This document shows, one piece after another, positions 18,262-26,789 of a stretch of DNA of 63,792 bases. Source of the stretch: Candidatus Sulfotelmatobacter sp. (GTDB taxonomy: Bacteria; Acidobacteriota; Terriglobia; Terriglobales; Acidobacteriaceae). Position 1 is the first letter of the stretch, and the number at the start of each line of letters is the position of its first letter. A program made the position numbers and the translations under genes. The DNA is taken from assembly GCA_030041215.1 (NCBI GenBank), contig JASHOH010000133.1, forward strand, positions 1 through 63,792. Reading direction: 5' to 3'. The notes beneath the pieces were generated by a model. That model was not told where the DNA came from. It searched no databases and saw only the letters and a list, made by a program, of their open reading frames with translations.

Positions 18262-18714
18262 ATGTGCTGTATGCGATTTCTGCGCCGCGTCACGCTTCCG
18301 ATTTTCCTTCTCACGTTTCTCACTCCCTGCTTCGGGCACCACATGGCCGTTGTGGTCAACAAGGAGAACAGTGTAGGCAACCTTACTGCCGTTCATTTCG
18401 GCAAGATGATTCGCTTAGAGGTGAAAAAATGGCCCGACGGCAAGACAATTACCGTAGTTCTGCACAAAGATTCGGCTGGTGAGATCGAAACTCTGGAACA
18501 CTTAGTCAAGATCAACGCCGTTGAGTTGAAAGCGCTGGAAGCTGCTCACAAGGAATCTATTGTGCTGGTCGACTCCGACGCTGACGTGCTCAAGATGGTG
18601 CAGTCCATGCCCGGAGCGATTGGGCTGGTGGAACTGCACTCGGTCGATAACACCATTAATGTCGTTCGTGTCGACGGGAAGCTGCCGATGGAGTCAGGCT
18701 ACTTGCCGCATTAG
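18262..18714 (+). CDS. Small phosphate-binding-like (PstS/PBP_like_2) exported protein
   Basis: A protein of about 150 residues with a signal peptide (MRFLRRVTLPIFLLTFLTPCFG; starts at 18262 or 18271 are both possible, and GGATG lies close by). The mature part, beginning VVVNKENSVGNLTAVHFGKMIRLEVKKWPDGK, matches the short substrate-binding-protein family annotated as phosphate ABC transporter binding protein. It is about half the length of PstS. No ABC transporter genes adjoin it, so it may act as a stand-alone periplasmic binding protein; the ligand is unproven. Confidence 0.75.
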   Translation: MCCMRFLRRVTLPIFLLTFLTPCFGHHMAVVVNKENSVGNLTAVHFGKMIRLEVKKWPDGKTITVVLHKDSAGEIETLEHLVKINAVELKALEAAHKESIVLVDSDADVLKMVQSMPGAIGLVELHSVDNTINVVRVDGKLPMESGYLPH

Positions 18715-18721
18715 TTGCGGA

Positions 18722-19696
18722 TTACGGATTGGTCTGCTGCGATGCTGTGGCGGGCGAGCCGAGACGTAGCAGATGAAAGTATCTCCGCGCCTTCTTCACA
18801 TCGCGGGAAATCTGCTCGCGCAAGGCCTCCACGGATGGAAACTTGATTTCATCGCGCAGCCGGTTGAGAAAGCAGATTTCGAGCTCGCTCTCGGGCGTCA
18901 GCTCAATCGGATGAAAGTTCAGGAGGTGAGTTTCGATGGCAAACAATTCCGCGCCAAAGGTAGGGCGGTAGCCGATGTTGGTGACTGATTCAAAGCGTTC
19001 TTCGCCCACGCGCGTGCAGGTGATGTAGACGCCATCTTTCGGCACCAGCTCTTCATAGCGCGCCAGGTTGATGGTAGGAACGGTGTACTTCGATCCCAGT
19101 CCGCGGCCACGCCCGGGATTTCCCAGAATGCAGAAGGGACGCGCCAGCAGGTGGCGCGCCCGGCTCACGCGCCCCTCGGTGATTAGCTTCCGAATGTGGC
19201 TGCTCGAAACCCTTTCGCCGCGTAGCTTTTCCTCGGCATAAACTTTTACCTCGAAGCCCAGCTCTTGCCCAAGGTGCGCCAGCAGGTTAACGTCGCCGGC
19301 GGCTTTGTGGCCGAAGCGGAAGTTGTAGCCTTCGTGCACTTCACGCGCGCGTAGTTTTTTCTTCAGAATGCGCTCGGCAAACTGGCGGGGAGTCATCAGC
19401 GACAGATCGCGTCCAAAGGGAAGCAGCAACACCGCATCAATTCCAGTGGCTTCGAGCAAGCGCAGTTTTTCTGGGGTTGGGGTGAGCAGCTTCATCCCTG
19501 AATCCGGACGCAAAATTCTTGCCGGATGCGGCTCAAACGTGACCGCGATAGCCATTGCGCCACTCTGTCGCGCTCGCCGCACAATCTCACGCAGCACGTG
19601 CGCGTGCGCGCGGTGCACCCCATCGAAATTTCCCACGCTCACCAGCGACGGGCCAAAGTGCGCGGGGACATCGTCAAGCTTGTGAAATACTTGCAT
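18722..19696 (-). CDS. ribF: Bifunctional riboflavin kinase / FAD synthetase
   Basis: A 324-residue RibF making FMN and then FAD from riboflavin and ATP. The N-terminal nucleotidyltransferase has SVGNFDGVHRAHAHVL (about 20-35) and the downstream GRVSRARHLLARPF segment. The C-terminal flavokinase domain (about 185-310) has GNPGRGRGLGSKYTVPTINL and TNIGYRPTFG. The length fits the family. It lies downstream of the MBL, DUF1844 and ygfZ genes on the same strand, although 130 bases separate it from the MBL gene. Confidence 0.94.
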   Translation of the reverse strand: MQVFHKLDDVPAHFGPSLVSVGNFDGVHRAHAHVLREIVRRARQSGAMAIAVTFEPHPARILRPDSGMKLLTPTPEKLRLLEATGIDAVLLLPFGRDLSLMTPRQFAERILKKKLRAREVHEGYNFRFGHKAAGDVNLLAHLGQELGFEVKVYAEEKLRGERVSSSHIRKLITEGRVSRARHLLARPFCILGNPGRGRGLGSKYTVPTINLARYEELVPKDGVYITCTRVGEERFESVTNIGYRPTFGAELFAIETHLLNFHPIELTPESELEICFLNRLRDEIKFPSVEALREQISRDVKKARRYFHLLRLGSPATASQQTNP

Positions 19697-19826
19697 GAAT
19701 GGCTGAAAGTCTTAACCGCCGAGATCGCCCAGCACGCCCAGAAAAATCAGATTCTCCAAGTACTAAGCTAAGAATTTCTCTGCGTTCTCTGAGCGCTCGG
19801 CGTTGAAACATTTGATCTTTATTGGC

Positions 19827-20600
19827 TCAGATCTCGAACTCCAGCTTCATCCCGTCGTATGCCAGCCGCACATGCGGTGGAAGCATTGCATTCGTTGCCT
19901 CATGTGCAAGGTCGTGGCAAATGTGCGTGAAGAATGCGCGCTTGGTTTTTACGCGCTCGGCGATGCGCAGCGAATTCTCTATTGTCGAATGCGTGGGATG
20001 CGGCTTGTGCCGCAGCGCATCGAGAAAAAGAATGTCGAGGCCCTCCAACTGCTGGAACGACGTCTCGGGAATTTCGCTGTGATCAGTCAAATATGCCGCG
20101 CTTCCGAAGCGGAATCCGTAAATTTCATTTTCACCGTGAATCAGCCGCACCGGCTCGAAGCGCGCCCCAAAAAGCTCGACCGGGCCGTCGATGGGCCGCA
20201 GCTCGAGTTGCGGCAGGCTTCCATATTTGTAATCGGCGTCAAAGATGTAGCTGAACATGCGGCGTAAGAACGCGGCGGCATCGGGGCGGGCATAAAGCGG
20301 CAGCTTTCCCGGCTTGTGTACGTAGCTAAGCGGGCGCAGGTCGTCGATGCCGAGGATGTGGTCGGCGTGAGTGTGGGTGTAGAAAACCGCATCCACCCGC
20401 GTGATTTTTTCCCGGACTGCCTGGAGATAAAAATCGGGCGAAGTGTCGATGATTACGACCTTGCCAGCGTATTCGACCATGATCGAAGGGCGCGTACGGC
20501 GGTCGCGCGGATCGTTCGAGTGGCAGACCGCGCAACTGCAACCCAGCGTGGGCACGCCCATGGACGTTCCACTGCCCAGCACGGTCAGAGTCGCCTTCAT
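19827..20600 (-). CDS. MBL fold metallo-hydrolase, PhnP/lipoyltransferase-associated type
   Basis: A 257-residue metallo-beta-lactamase fold. The start TVLGSGTSMGVPTLGCSCAVCHSNDPRDRR and the metal motif YTHTHADHILGIDDLRPL (HxHxDH) match PhnP-like phosphodiesterases, including the N-terminal Cys pair that can bind an extra zinc. Later histidines (LTDHSE, FTHICHD) complete the site. It is probably a cytoplasmic phosphodiesterase of cyclic phosphates or nucleotides; no phn genes are nearby. It starts 31 bases downstream of the DUF1844 gene. Confidence 0.87.
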   Translation of the reverse strand: MKATLTVLGSGTSMGVPTLGCSCAVCHSNDPRDRRTRPSIMVEYAGKVVIIDTSPDFYLQAVREKITRVDAVFYTHTHADHILGIDDLRPLSYVHKPGKLPLYARPDAAAFLRRMFSYIFDADYKYGSLPQLELRPIDGPVELFGARFEPVRLIHGENEIYGFRFGSAAYLTDHSEIPETSFQQLEGLDILFLDALRHKPHPTHSTIENSLRIAERVKTKRAFFTHICHDLAHEATNAMLPPHVRLAYDGMKLEFEI

Positions 20601-20631
20601 GCGCGACCTCGGGCAGCTGAGGGCTTACGTG

Positions 20632-21231
20632 TCATCTTCCGCTGGTACCCGTGGCGGCCCCGGGCTGCGGTGGACGCGACAGAGCATTCATCACTTCCAC
20701 ATAGGCCATTCGTACTTCGTAAAGGCTGTTTTGCAGAAAATTTTCTTCGGTCGGTGTCAGGTTCCCTTTGGTTTTTTCCGCCAGCAACGCCAGCGTGTCG
20801 ATCGTCTGCCGCGCGCCGATGATGTCGACCTGCGGCTGGCTGCCCTGCTCATGCATCAATCCCAGTTGCAGCATCGCCGTCATGTAGAGCGAGGCCAGAA
20901 ATCGCTCGAACGTCATTTCAAATTCTTTTGCGGAACGCCCGCCGAGTCCCGCGCGGGCGTCCATGTCGCGCGAGGACTGCCGGTAAGCGTCGGCCTGTGC
21001 CTGCTGCTCGGCTGCCGAGGGAGCTGGAGGCACGTCGCTCGTGGGCGATCTTCCTGGCGCTGTGTCGGCCGCGACTTTCGATCCATCGCCAGGCTTCTGC
21101 GACGGAACCGGCGTCGGTCCCGCCGACGTCTTTGGCGTTTCTACGTCAATATCCTTCCGCAGCTCTCCTTCCTCGGTGAACATGCGGCGATCAGTAACTG
21201 TGAAACCCGGATCCTGTTTTTTCTCAGCCAT
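20632..21231 (-). CDS. DUF1844 domain-containing protein
   Basis: A 199-residue protein; the ATG at 21231 (MAEKKQDPGFTVTDRRMFTEEGELR) is the family start. The N-terminal third ends in a Pro/Ala/Gln-rich linker. The conserved DUF1844 helix bundle is at about 100-180 (FERFLASLYMTAMLQLGL, then INGARQTIDTLALLAEKTKGNL-like). It has no signal peptide. The function is unknown. It sits between ygfZ and the MBL hydrolase on one strand, an arrangement that suggests a housekeeping role. Confidence 0.87.
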   Translation of the reverse strand: MAEKKQDPGFTVTDRRMFTEEGELRKDIDVETPKTSAGPTPVPSQKPGDGSKVAADTAPGRSPTSDVPPAPSAAEQQAQADAYRQSSRDMDARAGLGGRSAKEFEMTFERFLASLYMTAMLQLGLMHEQGSQPQVDIIGARQTIDTLALLAEKTKGNLTPTEENFLQNSLYEVRMAYVEVMNALSRPPQPGAATGTSGR

Positions 21232-21281
21232 AACGTTTCTTCCTACCGTGGCGGCACGACTGAAGTCGTGCCCGTCCCGCA

Positions 21282-22406
21282 TCAAACTCTATGCGCTACC
21301 GCATCCGCTGCCTTGGGGAAGGCGGTGAGGTCCATGGGCAACTGAGCTACGAGAGCCCTCACGTCCCCTACCACAACGTCACGCCCGGGCGCTCCAAACT
21401 CTCTTCGAATGTATCCGAGGGCAACGCTGCGCTCGCCATCCGGCGCCGGTACGGCTGCGCTGCTCGTGACTTCTCCCACTTCCCGGCCGTCAACAACGAT
21501 CTTGGCTCCCGGAGAAATGCTTGCACCACCTTCCACGACGAACCCGGCAAATTTTCGATGCACGCTGCCCCGCGAGCGGATGCGCTCGACAATTTCCTGC
21601 CCGACATAGCAGCCCTTGTTGAAGCTTAGCGCGCGGGATTGTTCGGTTTCCTGCGGCAGATCGCGCTCGCGAATATCCACGCCATAAAGCGGAATGCCCT
21701 GCACAATGCGTTGCATTTCCGAAGCCTCTGAGCCTATTGGGACTGCCGCGGCTGCAATCAACGCACTCCAGGTGGCATACGCCTGGCCGGCATCGAGCCA
21801 GATTTCATACGATTCACCTTGTGGATTGTCTCCGCGTACCACATTGCAATGCACGCAACCGCATTCGCAGTCACATTGCAAGCTGATGGTTTCGAGCGGC
21901 TTCAATTCGGGAATCTCGATTCGTCCCGCATTCAGAACAGCGCGTGCCTGTGGCCCAGCCACTCCGAGAGCGGTTTGCGTGGTCACTTCGCTGACGATCA
22001 CATCATCCATGATGATGTAATGGTCGAACGTAGCGGCAATTTCTTCGATCTGGCTGCGGTCGGTTTCGACCACCAGCTGGTCTCCCTCGTTGAAGACGTA
22101 CATGTCGCCGAGAATGTGCCCCTGCGGATTGAGAAGAAAAGCGTAGACCCCATTGTGCTCAGCCAAGTCACGAACATTATTTGTGACCATTCCATTTAGC
22201 CAGCGCACACGATCACTACCGGTAATAGAAAGGCGCGCGCGGAACCCGAGATCGTAAACCGCGCAGCCGGTTTGCAAAGCGGCAAATTCGCGGCCACGAT
22301 CAGAGAACCGCGCAGCCGTTGTGGCTCCCCGGTAATCGGACGTGGCCAGCGGCGGCTGACTCCCCGGGTGAGCCGACAACGCTTCTTGAAGCACGGTGTA
22401 GGGCAT
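21282..22406 (-). CDS. ygfZ: Folate-binding Fe-S repair protein YgfZ/GcvT-like
   Basis: A 374-residue protein of the YgfZ/IbaG-GcvT aminomethyltransferase fold. The defining KGCYVGQEIVERIRSRG motif (about 268-284) is intact, with the essential cysteine. The N-terminal DRVRWLNGMVTNNVRDL is also typical. YgfZ binds tetrahydrofolate and assists maintenance of Fe-S enzymes, especially MiaB; a miaB gene lies elsewhere in this window. It heads the ygfZ-DUF1844-MBL minus-strand run. Confidence 0.9.
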   Translation of the reverse strand: MPYTVLQEALSAHPGSQPPLATSDYRGATTAARFSDRGREFAALQTGCAVYDLGFRARLSITGSDRVRWLNGMVTNNVRDLAEHNGVYAFLLNPQGHILGDMYVFNEGDQLVVETDRSQIEEIAATFDHYIIMDDVIVSEVTTQTALGVAGPQARAVLNAGRIEIPELKPLETISLQCDCECGCVHCNVVRGDNPQGESYEIWLDAGQAYATWSALIAAAAVPIGSEASEMQRIVQGIPLYGVDIRERDLPQETEQSRALSFNKGCYVGQEIVERIRSRGSVHRKFAGFVVEGGASISPGAKIVVDGREVGEVTSSAAVPAPDGERSVALGYIRREFGAPGRDVVVGDVRALVAQLPMDLTAFPKAADAVAHRV

Positions 22407-22567
22407 CAGAACATTCGATTATAGCGGAGGCGGAACGTAATCTCCTGGTAGCGAAGGGCAGTTAACACTGAGGACACGAAGGTCCACTAAGGAACGTAGT
22501 GTGGAGGTTCACGATCACCCAGAAATCATAAATCAACAATTCCCGTAAACCACGCTATAATCGCCGC

Positions 22568-22948
22568 ATGTCACCTGCACCCGGAGCGACCAAAGCCGTC
22601 GGACTGGTTCCCGACGAACTCAAATCTGAACCCAAATCCAAAGGCCTTTCCACTCCCCGAAAGAAAAAGCCAAAAGAGCTCGCCGTCATCACCGAGTGCT
22701 GCACGGGTTGCGCCGGCTCGCCCGCATGCGTGGAGTATTGCCCTGTGGAAGACTGCATGTTCTGGGTGCCGGATGAAGATCACCCGCCATTTGGCCGCAT
22801 CCAAGTCGATCCGCTGCTCTGCATTGGTTGCAAGAAATGCCTCAGCAAAGGCCCCGACGGCTGCTTCCTTGACGGCTGTCCGTGGGATGCCATCGTCATG
22901 GTCGATACGACCGAAGTGGAAAAAGAAGTAGGTGTGATGGCGATCTGA
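22568..22948 (+). CDS. 4Fe-4S ferredoxin family protein
   Basis: A 126-residue ferredoxin. A Lys-rich N-terminus of about 40 residues precedes two cluster motifs: CCTGCAGSPACVEYCP (about 44-59) and CIGCKKCLSKGPDGCFLDGCP (about 82-102). The second motif is stretched, as in certain 7Fe/8Fe ferredoxins. The protein would carry electrons in the cytoplasm; no partner oxidoreductase is adjacent. It is convergent with the small 68-residue gene. Confidence 0.87.
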   Translation: MSPAPGATKAVGLVPDELKSEPKSKGLSTPRKKKPKELAVITECCTGCAGSPACVEYCPVEDCMFWVPDEDHPPFGRIQVDPLLCIGCKKCLSKGPDGCFLDGCPWDAIVMVDTTEVEKEVGVMAI

Positions 22949-22957
22949 TCCTGCTGG

Positions 22958-23164
22958 TTAACCTGCCTTCCTACACCGTTCGCCAGAGTGCTCAGGATTT
23001 TCTCCTGGTTCCGGAAAATCCGTGTCCGCCCCTTTGATCAGCGGATCCTGGTCACGATGGCCGAGTTGTTCCGACAGCGCCAGATTGCCGTCATGGTGAT
23101 GTTCGTCAATGTCGACCGCACCTTTACCGCGGTCCGGATCATTCTTAAGAATGCTGCTGGTCAT
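22958..23164 (-). CDS. Small acidic hypothetical protein
   Basis: A 68-residue product beginning MTSSILKNDPDRGKGAVDID. A perfect AGGAGG (23171-23176) lies six bases upstream of the ATG, and this site is the main support for the gene. The protein is hydrophilic, with an acidic, His-rich stretch (DIDEHHHDGN, residues 18-27) and many Asp, Glu and Pro, suggesting disorder or metal binding. No membrane segment or known domain was recognised. It follows ybgF by 41 bases and may be the last gene of the tol operon. Confidence 0.6.
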   Translation of the reverse strand: MTSSILKNDPDRGKGAVDIDEHHHDGNLALSEQLGHRDQDPLIKGADTDFPEPGENPEHSGERCRKAG

Positions 23165-23205
23165 GATGAACCTCCTATGGGGAAAAACTATCCATAAAGA
23201 AAAGT

Positions 23206-24054
23206 CTATTCGCCTGACCGGCTGGTGACGCCCAATTTGCGCAGCCGCTCACGCGCCTGCAAAGCCTCGTTGGATTTCGGGTATCGCTGAATGACGCGGC
23301 GAAGCTCCGCCACGCCTTCCTGCTGCTTGCCCAGTTCGATCAAAGCAAAACCTTTCTTCAACTGTGCCGATGCGGCCTTGTTTCCGGAAGGGAAGTTCTG
23401 CAAAACCTGGTCGTAGTTCTGCGCGGCCTGCTGGTAATTGCCCTGGCGGAACTGAATTTCGCCGAGATAAAAATAGCAATTCCCGGCAAGATCGGTGTTG
23501 GGATAAAACTTTATATAATCGGAAAATTCCTGTAAGGCGAGATCGTTCTTGTCGCCGTTGTAGTCGCGCAAAGCATTGTTGTAGAGAACATCCGGTGGGG
23601 GCGCCGCAGCCTGAGCCTGTTGCTGGGCCTGTTGCTGAGCCTGCTGCGCTGCCAGCGACTGCTGCGATGACTGCATGTCATCGAGCTGCTTGCTCACTTT
23701 CGCCAGGCGCGCCTTCAATTCGTCGATACTATCGTTGAAGGCCTGGATTTGGCCTGAAACCTGATCGATGCGCGCCGCCGAATCTGCCTGCTGCTTCTGC
23801 AGACTTGTCTGCAACGCGGCAAGCGAGTTGGCGAGTTTGTTCACCGCATCGGTATCCTGCTCGACCAGGTTCTTCATGATCCCCATGCGCTCGTCGAAAC
23901 TGCGCTGCATGGCGGTCATCTGCTCCTGTAGTTGCTGCACCTGGGTTTGCAACTGGATCATTTCCTTGCTGGCGCCCCAGGCGGGGGTAATGGCCAGGCA
24001 AAGCGTCAACAGCAGGGCAAGAAGTCCGGAATAAGGTCGTGGTTTCATAGGCAT
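23206..24054 (-). CDS. ybgF: Tol-Pal system protein YbgF/CpoB
   Basis: A 282-residue periplasmic protein. A signal peptide (ending near TPAWGAS) is followed by a long Gln-rich coiled coil (about 30-110), a poly-Gln/Ala linker (QQAQQQAQQQAQAAA) and three TPR units (about 155-275) with the YbgF pattern YNNALRDYNGDKNDLALQEFSDYIKFYPNTDLAGNCYFYLGE. CpoB coordinates Tol-Pal outer-membrane constriction with peptidoglycan synthesis at division. It is the gene after pal, as in most Gram-negative bacteria, with a 128-base spacer containing a hairpin. Confidence 0.92.
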   Translation of the reverse strand: MPMKPRPYSGLLALLLTLCLAITPAWGASKEMIQLQTQVQQLQEQMTAMQRSFDERMGIMKNLVEQDTDAVNKLANSLAALQTSLQKQQADSAARIDQVSGQIQAFNDSIDELKARLAKVSKQLDDMQSSQQSLAAQQAQQQAQQQAQAAAPPPDVLYNNALRDYNGDKNDLALQEFSDYIKFYPNTDLAGNCYFYLGEIQFRQGNYQQAAQNYDQVLQNFPSGNKAASAQLKKGFALIELGKQQEGVAELRRVIQRYPKSNEALQARERLRKLGVTSRSGE

Positions 24055-24140
24055 AATTCCCCTGCGGGTATTTTAGATGGATTCAAGCTGGCGGGCAGTG
24101 AGATTTATTCTATTAAGATTTTTTCTGCAAATATGAAAAG

Positions 24141-24168
24141 TCAGGGGCGAAGGCGGCTTCGCCCCTGA
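24141..24168 (-). terminator. Hairpin between pal and ybgF
   Basis: A perfect CAGGGGCGAAG/CTTCGCCCCTG stem with a short loop is followed on the minus strand by CTTTTCAT. It could attenuate transcription from pal into ybgF or be a repeat element. The U-tract is short. Confidence 0.5.
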
Positions 24169-24182
24169 TGCAAACACCCGGC

Positions 24183-24938
24183 CTATTTCTGGTACACAAA
24201 ATGGCCGCGGCGGTTTTCCTGCCAGCATTCCTCAGTGTGTTCCAGGCAGAACGGCTTTTCCTTGCCGTAGCTGATGGTCTTGATGCGGCTGGCGCTGACG
24301 CCCACGGCAACCAGGGCATTCTTCACCGAAGAAGCGCGCCGGTCGCCCAGAGCCAGGTTGTACTCGATCGAGCCGCGTTCGTCGCAGTGTCCTTCAATCA
24401 AGAAGTTGATATTGGGATGCTGATTGAGGAACTGCGCGTCCGCCTGCATTGTAGCCTGTTGGTCAGGGCGAATATCCGATTTGTCGAAATCGAAATAAAT
24501 GTCCCTGACGTTCCGGCCGAACAGATCTTCGTCCGACGGCCCAGGAGCTGGCGGTGGTGGCGGCGGTGGTGGCGGCTGGGTCACGGTCAGACGCGTGCTT
24601 GCTTCCTGCGTCCCGCCGGCTCCTTTAGCAGTCAGGTGGTAGGTCGTTGAATCCGACGGGCTGACCTGCTGCGAGCCGCTGGCTTGCACCGCGCCAATGC
24701 CGTCAATCGAGACATCAGTCGCGTTGGAGGTTTGCCAGCTTAAAGTGGCCGACTGGCCTTGCTGGATCGTATCCGGGCTCACGGAGATCGAAGCCGTTGG
24801 CGCCGGAGGCGGGGGTGGCGGGGGTGGGGGCGGAGGCGCAGCCTTCTTCTTGCACGCGCCCAGGAAAAGAATAGCGGCCAGCGATGCGACAGTTGCGAGT
24901 GTCTTCAGAGTGTGACGCTTCATATTGTTCCTCTCCAC
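24183..24938 (-). CDS. pal: Peptidoglycan-associated lipoprotein Pal
   Basis: A 251-residue outer-membrane lipoprotein. The signal peptide ends in the lipobox FLGAC, followed by KKK and a run of prolines (about residues 32-48). A short Ig-like segment (about 50-115) is inserted, then a second poly-Pro linker, and a C-terminal OmpA/Pal domain (about 135-250) with the peptidoglycan-binding NFLIEGHCDERGSIEYNLALGDRRA. Pal anchors the outer membrane to the cell wall. The Ig-like insert makes it longer than E. coli Pal (173). GTG at 24938 has AGGAGG six bases upstream; ATG at 24923 is an alternative. Confidence 0.93.
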   Translation of the reverse strand: MERNNMKRHTLKTLATVASLAAILFLGACKKKAAPPPPPPPPPPPAPTASISVSPDTIQQGQSATLSWQTSNATDVSIDGIGAVQASGSQQVSPSDSTTYHLTAKGAGGTQEASTRLTVTQPPPPPPPPPAPGPSDEDLFGRNVRDIYFDFDKSDIRPDQQATMQADAQFLNQHPNINFLIEGHCDERGSIEYNLALGDRRASSVKNALVAVGVSASRIKTISYGKEKPFCLEHTEECWQENRRGHFVYQK

Positions 24939-24986
24939 GATGATCCTCCTGCGGATTCGGGAACTGCTTTCATCTAGACGAAACTC

Positions 24987-26363
24987 TTATTTCCAACTCC
25001 AGTTTGGTTGCGTATTACGACCAGTGAACGTTAACTGATGAAGTTTAGTGCCATCGGCCAGCATCATCCAAATTTCTTCCCGCCCTGAGCGGCTCGACTG
25101 AAACACGATATGCCGTCCATCCGGCGACCAATAGGGAAAATCGTTGTGGCCGCCGTCGTGTGTAAGCTGCACCCATTGCCGGCTGGCAATGTCCATCAAA
25201 TATATATCCGAGGACCCAGGCTCACCAGGGCCGTACTGACGAATCCACGCCAGAGCCAGAAACTGCCCATTCGGCGACCAGTTCGGCGAGACGGCATAGC
25301 CCTGATCGGTCATGCGTTGCTGGTTGGTGCCGTCGGCTTCCATTGTGTAGATCTGTGGCAGTCCGGTGCGGCCGCTGACAAACGCGATCTGCGCCCCTGT
25401 CTTGCGGTTCCACGCGGGAGAAACATCCGGACCTTGATTAGCCGTCATGCGGCGAAGATTGCCGCCGTTGGGATCACAAAGATAAATCTCCGAGTCGCCG
25501 CTGCGTGAAGACGAGAAAGCCAGTTTCGACGCGTCAGGCGACCAGGAAGGCGAAAGATTCGTTCCTCCGAAACGGGGAAAAGTGACTAGGCGATCCAGAT
25601 CGGTTGAGAACATCAAAATGTCCCAGCCGGTTTTGGTCAGAGAACTGAAGGCAAGCCGGGTTCCGTCAGGTGAAATGCGCGGCGAAAGGGAAATCGAATT
25701 CTGATGCGTGAGCTGCCGCTGGTTCGCTCCATCGTAATCCATCACCCAGATTTCTTTCTGCCCGGAGCGGTCGCTGACAAAATAAATCTTGGTCTCGGCG
25801 ATGCCGGGAATGCCGCCGCCAAGACGAAAGATGATGTCATCAGCAAACTTGTGGGCAATGGCCCGCGCTCCGTCATCACTGGCTACGTCTGTGTACTGCT
25901 TGCCAAGAACTTGCGGCGAGCCGGTATTCTTCACGTCATAAAGCCAGCCCAGAACCGTAAGTTTGCCGTTGGCCACACCCAGGTTGCCGAAAGCAAGCAT
26001 GGCCGCGTTCGGCGGAGGCGTATTCCACGCCGCGAACGTAACCTCCATCGGCTGACCTGGGGTTTGCAGCGGATAGAAGCTTTTGGAAACAAGTTCGACT
26101 ACGCCGGAGTTGTCGAGATCATCCCAGAACGTGTCGTTGAAAGTCTTGAGCAGCGGCACGGTCTGCGGATCGCTGGTAGCAGGCTTGAAATCGGGTATGG
26201 CAAGCCGGACTTTTTCCACGCCGAGGCCGGAGCCTGTTCGTACCCAATCCTGAGCGATGCACGTTGCCGCGCACAATGAACAAAGCAGAAGAAGTCTCAC
26301 GGCATACAGAAGCCGCGATCCAGCAAGTCCGGATTTAGAGGCTCTGGGGAAAGAATCGTCCAT
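24987..26363 (-). CDS. tolB: Tol-Pal system beta-propeller protein TolB
   Basis: A 458-residue TolB from the ATG at 26363, which gives a signal peptide (LLYAVRLLLLCSLCAATCIAQ). The N-terminal domain (about 45-175) is followed by a six-bladed PD40 propeller (about 180-455) with repeated motifs such as LSPRISPDGTRLAFSS and LSPSWSPDASKLAFSS. TolB links Pal to TolA in the periplasm. An in-frame upstream extension to 26615 lacks family resemblance and is rejected. An unusually long 426-base gap separates it from the upstream tolA-like gene. Confidence 0.93.
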   Translation of the reverse strand: MDDSFPRASKSGLAGSRLLYAVRLLLLCSLCAATCIAQDWVRTGSGLGVEKVRLAIPDFKPATSDPQTVPLLKTFNDTFWDDLDNSGVVELVSKSFYPLQTPGQPMEVTFAAWNTPPPNAAMLAFGNLGVANGKLTVLGWLYDVKNTGSPQVLGKQYTDVASDDGARAIAHKFADDIIFRLGGGIPGIAETKIYFVSDRSGQKEIWVMDYDGANQRQLTHQNSISLSPRISPDGTRLAFSSLTKTGWDILMFSTDLDRLVTFPRFGGTNLSPSWSPDASKLAFSSSRSGDSEIYLCDPNGGNLRRMTANQGPDVSPAWNRKTGAQIAFVSGRTGLPQIYTMEADGTNQQRMTDQGYAVSPNWSPNGQFLALAWIRQYGPGEPGSSDIYLMDIASRQWVQLTHDGGHNDFPYWSPDGRHIVFQSSRSGREEIWMMLADGTKLHQLTFTGRNTQPNWSWK

Positions 26364-26789
26364 CGTGTTGGAACCGGGGAGCGAGTCCGGGTAAAAAGAT
26401 ATGCCGTACGACAATATCGTAGCCCGATATGTTCTCTTTGACAAGATACTAACTATCATACTTATCAATCCTGAACCTCGAGAATAACCAGGCGGATGCT
26501 GCAGCGCCTTTCTGATCACTGACTGGAAAAACGTATGCTTTTTTAAATGGATGCCATACGCAAGCGAAGGTATACACAATTTATTCTGGCGGCTCACATT
26601 TGTCCGCGAAGACACAAGTCAAGGAAGCACTGAGCACGAACGCGGGGAAACGAACTTGGCGGTCAAGAACTTCGTTCCTCATGAGGGGATTAAACCTACC
26701 GATGATCGAGTGGACTGACTCGGAAAACGCATATCACCCACCAGGGAAAGGAGGCTTTCACGGAGTTTCGTACTTTCAACGCGAGAGCA
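26364..26789. other. Long gap within the tol operon, no gene seen
   Basis: These 426 bases lie between the tolA-like stop and the tolB start. They are more AT-rich than the flanking genes and contain no convincing frame on either strand. A separate promoter for tolB-pal-ybgF is the most plausible content. No clear repeat or RNA structure was recognised. Confidence 0.4.
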
